The notes under the pieces are model-generated. The model worked only from the letters and a program-made list of their open reading frames with translations, searched no databases and had not been told where the DNA came from. The position numbers and the translations under genes are program-made. Of a stretch of 64,000 bases of DNA, positions 19,195 to 29,574 are shown piece by piece. How positions within the stretch are numbered: position 1 is the first letter of the stretch; each line of letters begins with the position of its first letter. The stretch comes from Mycobacterium scrofulaceum (lineage in GTDB: Bacteria; Actinomycetota; Actinomycetes; Mycobacteriales; Mycobacteriaceae): contig NZ_MVIJ01000016.1 in the NCBI RefSeq assembly GCF_002086735.1, positions 56,536-120,535 of the forward strand, given 5' to 3'.

Positions 19195-19504
19195 TGTTCA
19201 TTCCTTTCGTGTCGAACAATCGCCCCCCAGAAGGGCAATACGCACACAGGCCGCAAATAGCCATTCGTGGGCCACCCTAAACATAGGTGCCCGCCTGAAT
19301 CGACTTTTTTGCTCTGCTAACTGCCGAAACGGGGTTGCTTTGCCAGGCAGCAACTTTCGCATCAGTTCTTAACATCTGTATCGATATTCACGTCCTGCAC
19401 CATTCTTGCGGCCCGCCGCGCGGCGGGGCCGGCCGAGCGATTAGCGCCCCTCCTGGTGGGTAGTCGGAGCGGAACGAAGGCGACGAGGACGAAAGGGGCC
19501 GTCC
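19195..19504. other. Intergenic region between MPT63-like gene and a small ORF
   Basis: 310 bases. On the minus strand, tatgtt near 19280 could be the -10 of the MPT63-like gene. GAAAGGGG near 19490-19500 is the ribosome site of the small plus-strand gene at 19505. Nothing else is evident. Confidence 0.3.
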
Positions 19505-19681
19505 GTGGAACGCGGGAGCTCTAAGCACAGTCCGCGCGAGGACGACGAACTCAAGCACGAATTGGACGGCACGCTGCGCGGCAACCGTCCCAGTCGCGCG
19601 GAGGAATGGCGGGATCCCGAGCCGCCGGCCGACGACGACCCCGACGTACCGACGGCCGGTCCGCTGCCCCGCGACTCCTAG
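19505..19681 (+). CDS. Small acidic hypothetical protein, 58 residues
   Basis: The GTG start follows GAAAGGGG, an excellent ribosome site 6 bases away. The product is short, highly charged and acidic: SSKHSPREDDELKHELDGTL, then RGNRPSRAEEWRDPEPP and a DDDPDVP run, ending PLPRDS. The segment EDDELKHELDGTLRGNRPSR followed by AEEWRDPEP looks like a motif I recognise in short actinobacterial proteins of unknown function, but I cannot name a family. It lies 50 bases upstream of the SDR gene on the same strand and probably shares its transcript. There is no signal peptide or membrane segment. Confidence 0.65.
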   Translation: MERGSSKHSPREDDELKHELDGTLRGNRPSRAEEWRDPEPPADDDPDVPTAGPLPRDS

Positions 19682-19731
19682 CGGCGCGGCGCATTTCCGC
19701 GAAAACGACGCGACCACGAAAGAGGAGAAAC

Positions 19732-21530
<1,799 letters not shown>

Positions 21531-21563
21531 TCACTTTCCTTGTTGCAGTATTGATTTGAGTGG

Positions 21564-21986
21564 CTAACCGCCGGGCCATGCCATGTCGATGTCGGCCTGG
21601 ACGGCGCTTTCAGCCGTTTCGAGTGGATGCAGCAGCAGGCCGGACCAGATGCGGTCGATCGACACGCTTTCGACCGATTGGACCCCGTATCTGCGGACGT
21701 CGCGCGCGAGCTCGTCGCGACGCAGGTCCGTGGCCAACCGGCCCGGTTTGGGGTAGCCGATCCAGGCCCGCCGGCCGGCGAGCGCGGCTACGTACACGGC
21801 GGTCAGCTGATCCAAGTCCGCACGCCGCGCGGTGAAACCGATTACCGCGTCGGCGAGCTCGGGGCTTGACCCGTCCACTCCGGGAATCGTGTGGGCGTAT
21901 TCCGGCGGAGCATTGATGAGCGCGACCTTGTCTCCCGCGGTTATTCCGAGCCTTCGTGCCAGCTCGCTGAACTCCGGCCACTTCAT
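21564..21986 (-). CDS. DUF3052-like small protein
   Basis: A 140-residue protein with a beta-alpha-beta pattern: LGITAGDKVALINAPPEYAH, then DAVIGFTARRADLDQLTAVY, AALAGRRAWIGYPKPGRLAT, and DLRRDELARDVRRYGV followed by VESVSIDRIWSGLLLHP. This layout is what I recall from small bacterial proteins annotated as DUF3052: a glycine-rich 'LG-I-G' opening and a YPK-TDL motif. No enzymatic residues can be assigned. AAGAGG precedes ATG 21986. It lies between the antigen 85 gene and a divergent GAF-ANTAR gene. Confidence 0.7.
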   Translation of the reverse strand: MKWPEFSELARRLGITAGDKVALINAPPEYAHTIPGVDGSSPELADAVIGFTARRADLDQLTAVYVAALAGRRAWIGYPKPGRLATDLRRDELARDVRRYGVQSVESVSIDRIWSGLLLHPLETAESAVQADIDMAWPGG

Positions 21987-22372
21987 GCCATGACCTCTTC
22001 GCTTTTGCGCCAACTCACGGCCGGCAGGAGCGGCTGCCGTCGGCCTAAGGCGTTGGGCGCTGAACCGTTGCGCCGGCCGATCGCCGCCAGGACCAGCCAC
22101 TCGCGGTTAGCGCTGCCGTAACAGGCTCAGCGCGAATTCGGCTGAAAGGCAACGCTTTCGGAGAGGAGGAGGGGCAGGCCGCAACGGCCCGTGATGGATG
22201 GCCGCCCTGCGGACTGAAGACGGACCTGACCTCTTCGTTATAGCAGAGCCGGCCTGCCGTGTCACTACGGCGATGGCCTCCCTGAGCCGTCCCAGCTGCG
22301 TTTTTTGGCTTGTCCGGCAGATTCGTACCGTGGTAAACAATCACTCAGTGCAACCGTTTTTAAGGACAACCG
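21987..22372. other. Intergenic region, divergent hypothetical gene and GAF-ANTAR
   Basis: 386 bases with no reliable gene. The right end holds the ribosome site of the GAF-ANTAR gene (AAGGAC, 6 bases before its ATG). The middle has a poly-T run near 22300. A promoter must lie here in each direction; I cannot place one with confidence. Confidence 0.3.
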
Positions 22373-23077
22373 ATGAACTCGTGCTATGAGCTGCTTCGGC
22401 TGGCCGAACTTGTTCGGGAGTTGCAGCAGAAAACCCCGCCCGATGGTCTGGCGACGCTCGATGGCCTCATCCTCCATGTCGCCGAAGCCGTGCCCGGGGC
22501 GCGGTATGCCGGCATCACGATTGCCGGCCGCCGATGCCTCGAGACCCCGGCCGCGACGGGCCGGTACCCGATCATGCTCGACGAGATCCAGAACCAAGCA
22601 GGTGAAGGACCCTGCGTGGGAGACGCGTGGGACCACAACACCATTCGGATCGACGACCTGGACAAGGACGGCCGGTGGCCCCGTTACCGGCGGGGAGCGC
22701 TGCAGCACACCCCGATCCGCTCGGTCCTCTCGTTCAAGCTCTTCAGGGACAGCCAGACGGCGGGCGCCCTCAACCTCTACGCCGAGCACGCCCTTGCATT
22801 CGACGATGACTCGCTGCGGGCGGGGCTGGCGGTTGCCGCCCATGCGGCCGTCGCATGGGATATTCTGCAGCGCGCCAGGCAATTTCGTGATGCCCTGGCC
22901 TCACGCGACATCATCGGCCAGGCCAAGGGAATCCTGATGGAGCGCTTCGAGATCGATTCGGTCGGCGCTTTTGATCTGCTCAAGCGTCTATCCCAGGAAT
23001 CGAACACGCCCGTGGTTGAGCTGGCCGAAAAGTTGATCGACGCCGAGCATCCCCTGCGCAGGCGCCGGGGGGCCTAG
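22373..23077 (+). CDS. GAF-ANTAR RNA-binding antiterminator regulator
   Basis: The 234-residue protein has a GAF domain (about residues 20-160; PGARYAGITIAGRRCLETPA, GPCVGDAWDHNTIRIDDLD, PIRSVLSFKLF) and a C-terminal ANTAR domain (ALASRDIIGQAKGILMERFE, AFDLLKRLSQESNTPVVELA). The GQAKGILMER core of ANTAR is intact. ANTAR proteins bind dual-hexaloop RNA hairpins and prevent termination; the GAF domain senses a ligand or signal. The gene ends at RRRRGA. Its target transcript is not evident locally. The start at 22373 follows AAGGAC. Confidence 0.93.
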   Translation: MNSCYELLRLAELVRELQQKTPPDGLATLDGLILHVAEAVPGARYAGITIAGRRCLETPAATGRYPIMLDEIQNQAGEGPCVGDAWDHNTIRIDDLDKDGRWPRYRRGALQHTPIRSVLSFKLFRDSQTAGALNLYAEHALAFDDDSLRAGLAVAAHAAVAWDILQRARQFRDALASRDIIGQAKGILMERFEIDSVGAFDLLKRLSQESNTPVVELAEKLIDAEHPLRRRRGA

Positions 23078-23104
23078 GCTGGGGCGCACCGCAGACGCCG
23101 CGGC

Positions 23105-23434
23105 TCAGGAGCCGCGATTCTCGCCCAGCTCGTCGACGATCGGGCTCTGGACGGGGATGTCCTTCGCATTCTCGGCGAGTCCCGGTTTGGTGTGGGAGCG
23201 ACGCGCGGTGGCTTTGTCGCCGTCCTGGACGTCGCGATCGTCGGCGATGGTGACCGACGCGGCGACCTGGGCGGCGTTGTTGTAGGTCTCGGGGGGAATG
23301 CCCCGCAAGGCGCGGACCGTGTCATCGTCGCAACCGTTGCGACCGGCGGCGTCGAGCAGGTCCTGCTTGTTCGCCGGAAAGTCCACATCGTTGAGGCATT
23401 GGCGCAACTGACTGGGGGTGGTGGACGCAACCAT
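23105..23434 (-). CDS. DUF2795 domain protein
   Basis: A 109-residue soluble protein. Residues 5-50 form a DUF2795 domain (SQLRQCLNDVDFPANKQDLLDAA, GCDDDTVRALRGIPPETYNN). DUF2795 is a small helical domain in Actinobacteria and other phyla, often near stress genes; its function is unknown. The rest is low-complexity and charged (IADDRDVQDGDKATARRSH, DELGENRGS). It is convergent with the GAF-ANTAR gene (27 bases) and divergent from the ATP-grasp gene 360 bases away. Confidence 0.85.
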   Translation of the reverse strand: MVASTTPSQLRQCLNDVDFPANKQDLLDAAGRNGCDDDTVRALRGIPPETYNNAAQVAASVTIADDRDVQDGDKATARRSHTKPGLAENAKDIPVQSPIVDELGENRGS

Positions 23435-23793
23435 GGCTGTCGGGATGCCCGACCCGCCTGAGGATAAACGTCCGGGGCGCGGCGATTCAGCGCCAAGGGA
23501 TTTCGGTCGTCAGCCCCGGCGTCGCCCTCGCCGAACGAAAAAGCCCCGTCGGGTCTCGCAGATTCCTCTCGCCGGCGGCGTCCTCTCATGTTTTTCCCGC
23601 GAGACGGCGGGTAGTACTTCGCCAGGCCGGCCGACGGGCTGTGCGGTCCTGCTGCGGCCGTCGAGGAACGGGCCCAGAGGCTTTCGTTGGCCCGGCGCCG
23701 GCGGCGCCACCGGTGACCAGGCCGCGTCGACGCATCATGCGCAGGAAGACTTGGCGACCCTTGAACCGGCGGTTGTCCCCGACGGGAGGTCCG
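23435..23793. other. Intergenic region, DUF2795 and ATP-grasp genes
   Basis: 359 bases. It is divergent and holds the promoters of both genes. GGGAGG near 23784 is the ribosome site of the ATP-grasp gene. I see no operator or small gene that I would defend. Confidence 0.3.
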
Positions 23794-24993
23794 ATGTCCG
23801 GAAGTAACCGAAAGACGGTGCTGATCACCTTCGGCCGGTCATTTCTGTCACTGCACCTGGCCCGCTTGATGGACGCCGCCGGACACAATGTGCTGACCGC
23901 GGACTCGGTGCCCTTTCCGATCACGAGGTTCTCTTCGGCGGTCAACAGGACGTTCCGCACGCCCAGGCCGAGACACGAACCGGTCGAGTGGACCCGCGCC
24001 CTCGCCCGGATCACCCACGAGGAAGGCGTAGACCTCGTCGTGCCGATCCACGAGGGCACCGAGATCCTGGCCAACACGATCAAGCGATTTCCCGATCTGT
24101 TCGACGAGAGTTGCGCGTTGTTCGTTGCCGACTTCGACCTCGAGGCCAGGCTGGAGAACAAATACGAATTCCAGGCCACACTGCAGTCGCTGGGCATTCC
24201 GACCCTCGACTTCAAGTTGGTGCGCAACCAGCGGGAACTCGAGGCGTTGGATTTCGACAAGCCGTTCGCGCTCAAGCCCGTCTATTCGCGCGGCTCACAG
24301 GACATCCACAAAGTGACTCCTGGGCATCTCCCCCGTGACGTGAAGTTCAACGTGGGCAATCCGTGGATCGCGCAGGAATGGGCCGACGGCGCCCTATATT
24401 GCTCGTATTCCGTGTGCCACCACGGTCAGGTGAAGGCCCACGCCGTCTATCCGGTCCGCTACGCGATCGAGGGCACATCGGCTCTGACCTTCGAATCCGT
24501 TCGGCACGACGGCATCACCGCATGGGTGCGTGACTGCGTCAAAGCGCTCGGGATCACCGGGCAGGCCGCGTTCGATTTCATCGAGGTGCCCGGACGGGGC
24601 CTGTTTGCCCTCGAGTGCAATCCGCGGGCGACCAGCGGCATCCTGTTGTTCGATCCGCAAACCCGGGTCGACAGGGCTTTCTTCGGGGTCAACGACGACG
24701 TCATCGTCCCCGAGCCCGGCGCGCGCAAGATGCTGGAACCCGGCATGCTGATGTACGGATGGCGCGAGTCGTCCCTGCAGGGCAACACCTTCCGCGGATT
24801 CGTGCGCGACTACCTACAAACCGACGGCGTCATCTTCACCCGCCGTGATCCCGCGCCCGGCCTCGCGTTGCCCATCGCGATGGGAAACATCCTGGCCGAG
24901 GCCGCCCGCTATCGAGTCAACATCCCCGAGGCCTTCATGCATGACCACGAGTGGGACGGCGCCCCGACCGATGAGGATCGCGGTTGCGGATGA
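23794..24993 (+). CDS. ATP-grasp enzyme, function unknown
   Basis: The 399-residue product has a Rossmann-like N-terminus (VLITFGRSFLSLHLARLMDAA) and an ATP-grasp fold. ATP-binding elements are NKYEFQATLQSLGIP (first lobe), FALKPVYSRGSQDIHKV (Lys contact) and WIAQEWADGALYCSY. The metal site is GQAAFDFIEVPGRGLFALEC and NPRATSG. The pattern resembles carbamoyl phosphate synthase-like ATP-grasp ligases, which join a carboxylate to an amine, thiol or sugar. No partner enzyme lies adjacent, so the substrate cannot be inferred. GGGAGG precedes the ATG. Confidence 0.85.
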   Translation: MSGSNRKTVLITFGRSFLSLHLARLMDAAGHNVLTADSVPFPITRFSSAVNRTFRTPRPRHEPVEWTRALARITHEEGVDLVVPIHEGTEILANTIKRFPDLFDESCALFVADFDLEARLENKYEFQATLQSLGIPTLDFKLVRNQRELEALDFDKPFALKPVYSRGSQDIHKVTPGHLPRDVKFNVGNPWIAQEWADGALYCSYSVCHHGQVKAHAVYPVRYAIEGTSALTFESVRHDGITAWVRDCVKALGITGQAAFDFIEVPGRGLFALECNPRATSGILLFDPQTRVDRAFFGVNDDVIVPEPGARKMLEPGMLMYGWRESSLQGNTFRGFVRDYLQTDGVIFTRRDPAPGLALPIAMGNILAEAARYRVNIPEAFMHDHEWDGAPTDEDRGCG

Positions 24994-25030
24994 CTTGCGG
25001 GCGCGTGCGATTCGCGGCGAGGCCTGACGA

Positions 25031-25888
25031 TCAACCGCCGCGGTGCGCTCGGCAGAAACCCGTGATGCGGATGACGCTGTCTCCTGGTCCGGTGAAGATG
25101 CCGCCATGACCGGCGCCCGGGATCTGCACGAACTCGGCGGCGGGGATGAGTCGAGCCGTCTCCTCACACAGCGCCGGGGGGAAGAACAGGTCGTATTCGA
25201 ACGCCAGGACCAGCGTGGGCACCTCGATCGCGCCGAGATGCTCGCGGGTCGGTTCGCCGGCCGAGATCCACTGCTGCGACGCCGTCAGCTGCCCCTTGAA
25301 GCCGTCGGGTCCCGCCCATGCGCTTTCGTAGCCCGCCGACAGCGCCTGCTGCCAACCCCGCACGGTCGCCGGATCCTGCAGCATCGGGAGGTGAAGGGTG
25401 GTCAGCAACTGCTCCACCACCAGCACCTCGCGCGGCATCTCGCCGTAGCGCTCGATCAGTGCGAGCTCCATCTCTCCGACCATCGCCCCCACCGGTGAGG
25501 GCTGAAGCCCGGCGAACAACACGAGTGCACGCACCACATCGGGCCGGTGGCGCAGCAGCATCTGCGCGGTGTAACAGCCCATCGAGTAACCGACGACCGT
25601 GGCCTGCCGCACCTGGAAATGGTCGAGGATGGCGGCGGCGTCGCCGGCCAGATCGGCCACCGAGTACGGCGCCGGCGGCGCAGAGGACGGTGCCAGCCCG
25701 CGCGCGTCGTACGCGATCACCTGGAATCCCGCGTCGACGAGCGACTGGGGAAGCCCGCAGATCTCCCATGTCAGGCTCGGCATGCCGAGGCCGCCGATGA
25801 GGAGAACGGCGGGGCCTTCGCCGAATCGTTGCACCGAAAGCTCGACGCCGGGTTCGACGGCGACGAACTCGGTGGTTCGCTCCAGCAT
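25031..25888 (-). CDS. Alpha/beta hydrolase
   Basis: A 285-residue alpha/beta hydrolase with a complete triad. GEGPAVLLIGGLGMPSLTWE is the oxyanion-region HGxP-like opening. The nucleophile is VVGYSMGCYTAQ (GxSxG). The acid is in EYDLFFPP, and the His in GAGHGGIF. It resembles 3-oxoadipate enol-lactonase or esterase members. No signal peptide is seen. It is divergent from the large esterase gene (about 200 bases between starts) and convergent with the ATP-grasp gene. Confidence 0.88.
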   Translation of the reverse strand: MLERTTEFVAVEPGVELSVQRFGEGPAVLLIGGLGMPSLTWEICGLPQSLVDAGFQVIAYDARGLAPSSAPPAPYSVADLAGDAAAILDHFQVRQATVVGYSMGCYTAQMLLRHRPDVVRALVLFAGLQPSPVGAMVGEMELALIERYGEMPREVLVVEQLLTTLHLPMLQDPATVRGWQQALSAGYESAWAGPDGFKGQLTASQQWISAGEPTREHLGAIEVPTLVLAFEYDLFFPPALCEETARLIPAAEFVQIPGAGHGGIFTGPGDSVIRITGFCRAHRGG

Positions 25889-26091
25889 CTGCCTCCCACA
25901 GCCTCGGCATCGACCAGCCCATGACTACCCAGACGGCCGGACGACAAACGGGAGCCACCCGCGAACACATCGATTGGAGCTTCCGGGCCCGAGTTGGATA
26001 CGACGGCCGCACCCCGGGTAATGCTCCCCAAGATGAGTAGCCGAATGGGATGGCCAGCGCCTTCGTTGACGGACTGACGGAAGGGGCACCC

Positions 26092-28332
26092 GTGTCATTA
26101 CTCGATATCGCGTTGTCGCCTCTGCGCACGGCGCTTCGCTTTGCCGGCGGCAACACCGACGAGGTGCGCGCGAACGCGCCCGAATCGGGCCTGGTCGTCG
26201 AGAACGGGATGCCGGAGGGCGTGCCGCCCGCTGCCCTGCGACCGGAACCGCGGTTGCCCGCGCCGGCCGGCTGGCCGTTCGGCGAGGATTTCCCACGCAC
26301 CTGCGGGACCGGCCGGCTGGCCCACGGCGCATTCTTTTGGACCGACTTCGTCTATGACGACCACGGCGCGGCCGGCACCAGAGTCAAATTGCCCGAGGGG
26401 CGGGTCGTTCCCCCCAAGGGGACATACATCTACCCGGATGGGCCTGCCGCCGGCAACGGCGCCGACATCTTTCGCGTCGCGATCGGGCTCACCGAAAGCG
26501 ACACCTGGTGGCGGATCGACTGGAACACGTTGATCGATCCCTCGATACCGCTCGGTTTGTTCGCCTTCGACACCGGGCGCGAAAGCGCCGCCTGCAGGCA
26601 GTGGCCCGCCGGGGCCGGCCTTCGGTCCACGGGGATCGACTTGGCACTGCTCCTCGGTGGCGCGGGGGCGAAGCTGATGGACCTGTCGGCGCAGACCGCG
26701 ATCCCGGTCCCCCACACGGTCGACATGCAAGCGCGGTCATTCCTGGCGCGGATACCGCGCGCGCTCATCGAGCCGACGGGAACCTGGACGGTGCGCATGG
26801 TGGCCGGTCTCGCGAACGGGTCAGGTGACGGATTCGCCGACGTTCCGCGTGAGCGCGGGGCGCAGTCCGGGCAACCCAACGTCTACAACGTCGCCTTCCG
26901 CAGGTGTGACCAGGAGGCCGCGTACCACAACTTCTTCTCGGAACGGGCGCAGGCGGCGGCGCTGGCAGATGGCGACATCTCGCAGTTCTCGGTCAACGTG
27001 TCCTGGCACGACCTTGCCTCTGGCATGACCACCGACGAGCCGGTTGTGCCCGGCACGTCGACGCGGTGGTACGTCTCCTCGATCGAATTGGGCCAGGGAC
27101 TGGCTCAGACCGGTTTACTCGCCACCGAACCGCAGTTCCTCGGCCGGGTGCAACCGTATTCGGTGTGCCTGCCCAAGTCGTTCGCGCCCGGGAAATCGCT
27201 GCCCCTGACGCTCTTGCTGCACTCGATCGCGATGGGCCAGAACCAGTTCGCCGCGGTCAATCACCGCCTGCTCGACCAGATGTGCGACAAGCGAGACGCG
27301 GTGATCGCGAGTCCGCTCGGGCGCGGCCCGGCATGTTGGTACTTCGACGAGGGCGAGCTCGACGTGTGGGAGGTCTGGGCTCGTGTCGCCGAACAGCTCG
27401 GCACCGACCCGAACCGCACGGTGGTCGTGGGTTATTCGATGGGGGGCTACGCGGCTTATCGGCTGGGACTGACGTATCCCGCAGTCTTCTCGCAGGCCGT
27501 CATCCTGGCCGGTTCCCCGACGTGCGGCATCCGGTTGCTGCCCGGCGTCGCCGTGCCCGCTGACGTGGACCCCGATTCGCACTGCGCACGCGAGGGCGAA
27601 ACCTGGCCGCTGTTGCGCAACGCCCGGTGGCTTCCACTCGTGATCGCCCATGGTCTGCTCGACGAATTCGTGCCGTTCTTCGCCGTCGCGCAGCAGCTGC
27701 TCAAGCTTCATCGGCTCGGCTACCGCTACCACTTCACCCTCTACCCCTTCGAAGACCACGTGGCCATGGCGGTGCAGGGCAAATTCGCGGACTCGGTCGC
27801 CCACATGTCGACCCAACCGCGCAAAGCCGATCCCGGCCACATCAGCTTCAGTTGGTATCCCCAGCTCGAGCGAGCGGACCTAGGCCTTGGGCCACAACGG
27901 AATTGGTGGATTTCGGGACTGGCCGCCACTCCGGAAACCGCGTCGCGCCGGGGCGCTGTCGCCACCGTGGAGGCACGCTCGCTGGCACGCCCCGACGCTC
28001 CGCACCGGGTACGGAGACGCGGCGGATTAGTGCTGAGCTTCCGACCCATGCCGGGCACATACGCTGAGCAGACGTGGCAGCCGGGGCGGGCGCCCGGGGC
28101 CCGGCCGCACCTGACACTCGAGCTCACTGGGGTCGCGAGGCTGACCGTCGACATCGCTCGCGCCGGACTTGCCGCGCTGCCCCGTTCCACGATCACCATC
28201 ACCACCGACGGCGCCGCCGAGGTGACGCTGGAAGGGCTGCCGCCCGCTATGGAGGTGCGCTGCGACGGCCAACGAGCCGGGCGAACCTTCACCGTCCCCG
28301 ACGGCCGGCATCACGTCCGTTTGAGGGGATGA
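26092..28332 (+). CDS. Large multidomain alpha/beta hydrolase (esterase or depolymerase-like)
   Basis: The 746-residue protein has three parts. The first 330 residues form a beta-rich region (ADIFRVAIGLTESDTWWRID) with conserved aromatic residues. The central hydrolase region opens with YSVCLPKSFAPGKSLPLTLL. Its nucleophile is VVVGYSMGGYAAYRL, the acid probably in IAHGLLDEFVPF and the His in PFEDHVAMA. The C-terminal 130 residues look like a beta-sandwich (LTLELTGVARLTVDIARAGL). The centre resembles PHB depolymerase-like or prolyl-oligopeptidase-like esterases. I chose GTG 26092 because GGAAGGGG precedes it; ATG 26050 in the same frame would add 14 residues. Localisation unclear. Confidence 0.83.
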   Translation: MSLLDIALSPLRTALRFAGGNTDEVRANAPESGLVVENGMPEGVPPAALRPEPRLPAPAGWPFGEDFPRTCGTGRLAHGAFFWTDFVYDDHGAAGTRVKLPEGRVVPPKGTYIYPDGPAAGNGADIFRVAIGLTESDTWWRIDWNTLIDPSIPLGLFAFDTGRESAACRQWPAGAGLRSTGIDLALLLGGAGAKLMDLSAQTAIPVPHTVDMQARSFLARIPRALIEPTGTWTVRMVAGLANGSGDGFADVPRERGAQSGQPNVYNVAFRRCDQEAAYHNFFSERAQAAALADGDISQFSVNVSWHDLASGMTTDEPVVPGTSTRWYVSSIELGQGLAQTGLLATEPQFLGRVQPYSVCLPKSFAPGKSLPLTLLLHSIAMGQNQFAAVNHRLLDQMCDKRDAVIASPLGRGPACWYFDEGELDVWEVWARVAEQLGTDPNRTVVVGYSMGGYAAYRLGLTYPAVFSQAVILAGSPTCGIRLLPGVAVPADVDPDSHCAREGETWPLLRNARWLPLVIAHGLLDEFVPFFAVAQQLLKLHRLGYRYHFTLYPFEDHVAMAVQGKFADSVAHMSTQPRKADPGHISFSWYPQLERADLGLGPQRNWWISGLAATPETASRRGAVATVEARSLARPDAPHRVRRRGGLVLSFRPMPGTYAEQTWQPGRAPGARPHLTLELTGVARLTVDIARAGLAALPRSTITITTDGAAEVTLEGLPPAMEVRCDGQRAGRTFTVPDGRHHVRLRG

Positions 28333-28512
28333 CAACGCATGCCCCGGCACGAACGGCGTTCGCGCTCAAGAGGATTGGGGGTTCCGCGCGTCCCCCGTCG
28401 CGCCGGCGGCACGACGCACTTGCCGACGGTCCGCAGGCGCGGATCGACTTGGGCTGCTCACGGCGCCGCACGAACCGATCACGACGGGCTGAGAAGCTCC
28501 GCCGAGGCGCGA

Positions 28513-28926
28513 TCACCTGTTCCGGACGCGGCGATTGTGCTTCTTGATCGCGTCGACCAGCTCCGCCTTATTCATCGTGGACCGGCCCCGGACGTCGAGC
28601 CGTCGGGCGACGTCAAGCAAGTGCTTCTTGCTCGCGTTCGCGTCCACACCCTCGGCGGTGGGCCCGGACGCTCGCGGACCGCCGCTCTTGGCGCGCTGGT
28701 CCGACGGGCCCTTCTGTTCCTTGGGCTCCCAATGGTCGCCGACCTTCTCGAAACTGTGCTTGAGGGCGGAATACGCCACCCGGTGGGCGCGTTCTTCGCT
28801 GCCGTATTCGTCCGCGGCCGAATCGTGCGTCTTCGCAAACGTGCGTTGCGCCTTGGCGTTGGAACGTCGCAAAGTGCTGGGCAACTCGTCCTTCTTCGGC
28901 TTGCCGCTTTTCGTCGTCTTGGGCAT
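28513..28926 (-). CDS. ChaB-domain protein with C-terminal HeH-like domain
   Basis: A 137-residue basic protein. Its first part matches ChaB, with DELPSTLRRSNAKAQRTFAK and a YGSEERAHRVAYSALKHSFE segment ending in HWEPKEQKG. The C-terminal 37 residues (KKHLLDVARRLDVRGRSTMN, KAELVDAIKKHNRRVR) look like a helix-extension-helix or Rho N-terminal-like nucleic acid-binding unit. ChaB was named a cation transport regulator, but its function is unsettled. A basic, Ser/Lys-rich linker joins the parts. It is divergent from the MarR gene. Confidence 0.85.
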   Translation of the reverse strand: MPKTTKSGKPKKDELPSTLRRSNAKAQRTFAKTHDSAADEYGSEERAHRVAYSALKHSFEKVGDHWEPKEQKGPSDQRAKSGGPRASGPTAEGVDANASKKHLLDVARRLDVRGRSTMNKAELVDAIKKHNRRVRNR

Positions 28927-29029
28927 GGAAACCTCCTGATCGCGACCGACGTACTACCGCGGGCGGTTACCCCTTTGCCGGGCCGGCAATCAGGGTTTGC
29001 CCCCGAAGTCGCGCCCGGACGGCCGGAAT

Positions 29030-29048
29030 ATGTCAATATGATTGACAT
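29030..29048. promoter_or_regulatory. Perfect 8-bp palindrome at the MarR start (operator)
   Basis: atgtcaat-atg-attgacat: the two 8-base arms are exact reverse complements around a 3-base centre. The right arm includes the first two bases of the chosen MarR start codon (29047-29049). MarR proteins commonly autoregulate by binding such palindromes. An alternative in-frame ATG (29038) is the palindrome centre. Confidence 0.75.
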
Positions 29049-29466
29049 GGTTCAGGCCGAAGACGCCCCATTGGGTTACCTGCTCTACCGGGTGGCCAGC
29101 CTGCTGCGGCCGGAGGTTTCCGCCGTGTTGGGTCCGCTCGGCCTCACGCTGCCCGAATTCGTGTGCCTGCGGATGCTTTCCATGCTCCCGGGAATGTCGA
29201 GCGCCGAACTGTCCCGGCAGGCGGGCGTCACACCGCAGGCGATGAACACGGTGCTGCGCAAGCTGGAAGACATTGGCGCCGTGGCACGTCCGACATCGGT
29301 GTCCAGCGGGCGCGCACTGCCCGCCACCCTGACCGGTCAGGGCCGCGCCCTGCTGAAGCGGGCCGAGGGCGCGGTGCGGACCGCCGATGCCCGCATCCTG
29401 GCCAAGCTGACCGATACCCAGCAGCGCGATTTCAAGCGGATGCTCGACAAGCTGGGGTCCGACTGA
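29047..29466 (+). CDS. MarR-family transcriptional regulator (Rv2887 type)
   Basis: The 139-residue winged-helix regulator has GYLLYRVASLLRPEVSAVLG, LTLPEFVCLRMLSMLPGMSS, then the HTH AELSRQAGVTPQAMNTVLRK and wing LEDIGAVARPTSVSSGRALP. M. tuberculosis Rv2887, which it strongly resembles, represses a SAM-dependent methyltransferase gene and its loss gives drug tolerance. Start is ATG 29047 by homology; ATG 29038 would add three residues. The palindrome at its start suggests autoregulation. The divergent ChaB gene may also be controlled. Confidence 0.95.
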   Translation: MVQAEDAPLGYLLYRVASLLRPEVSAVLGPLGLTLPEFVCLRMLSMLPGMSSAELSRQAGVTPQAMNTVLRKLEDIGAVARPTSVSSGRALPATLTGQGRALLKRAEGAVRTADARILAKLTDTQQRDFKRMLDKLGSD

Positions 29467-29470
29467 CGCC

Positions 29471-29571
29471 GCGGCGATCGCGAGCGCGGCGAAGCCGGGC
29501 GAAGCGGGTCGCCGCCATCGACACGCGGCGATCGCGAGCGCGGCGAAGCCGGGCGAAGCGGGTCGCCGACC
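29471..29571. repeat. 54-bp tandem repeat after the MarR gene
   Basis: Two near-copies start at 29471 and 29525 (period 54), each opening gcggcgatcgcgagcgcggc and running through aagccgggcgaagcgggtcgc; the second is cut short near the amiC stop. The same family occurs at 48945 and 55722, in the same orientation. Confidence 0.9.
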
Positions 29572-29574
29572 AGT

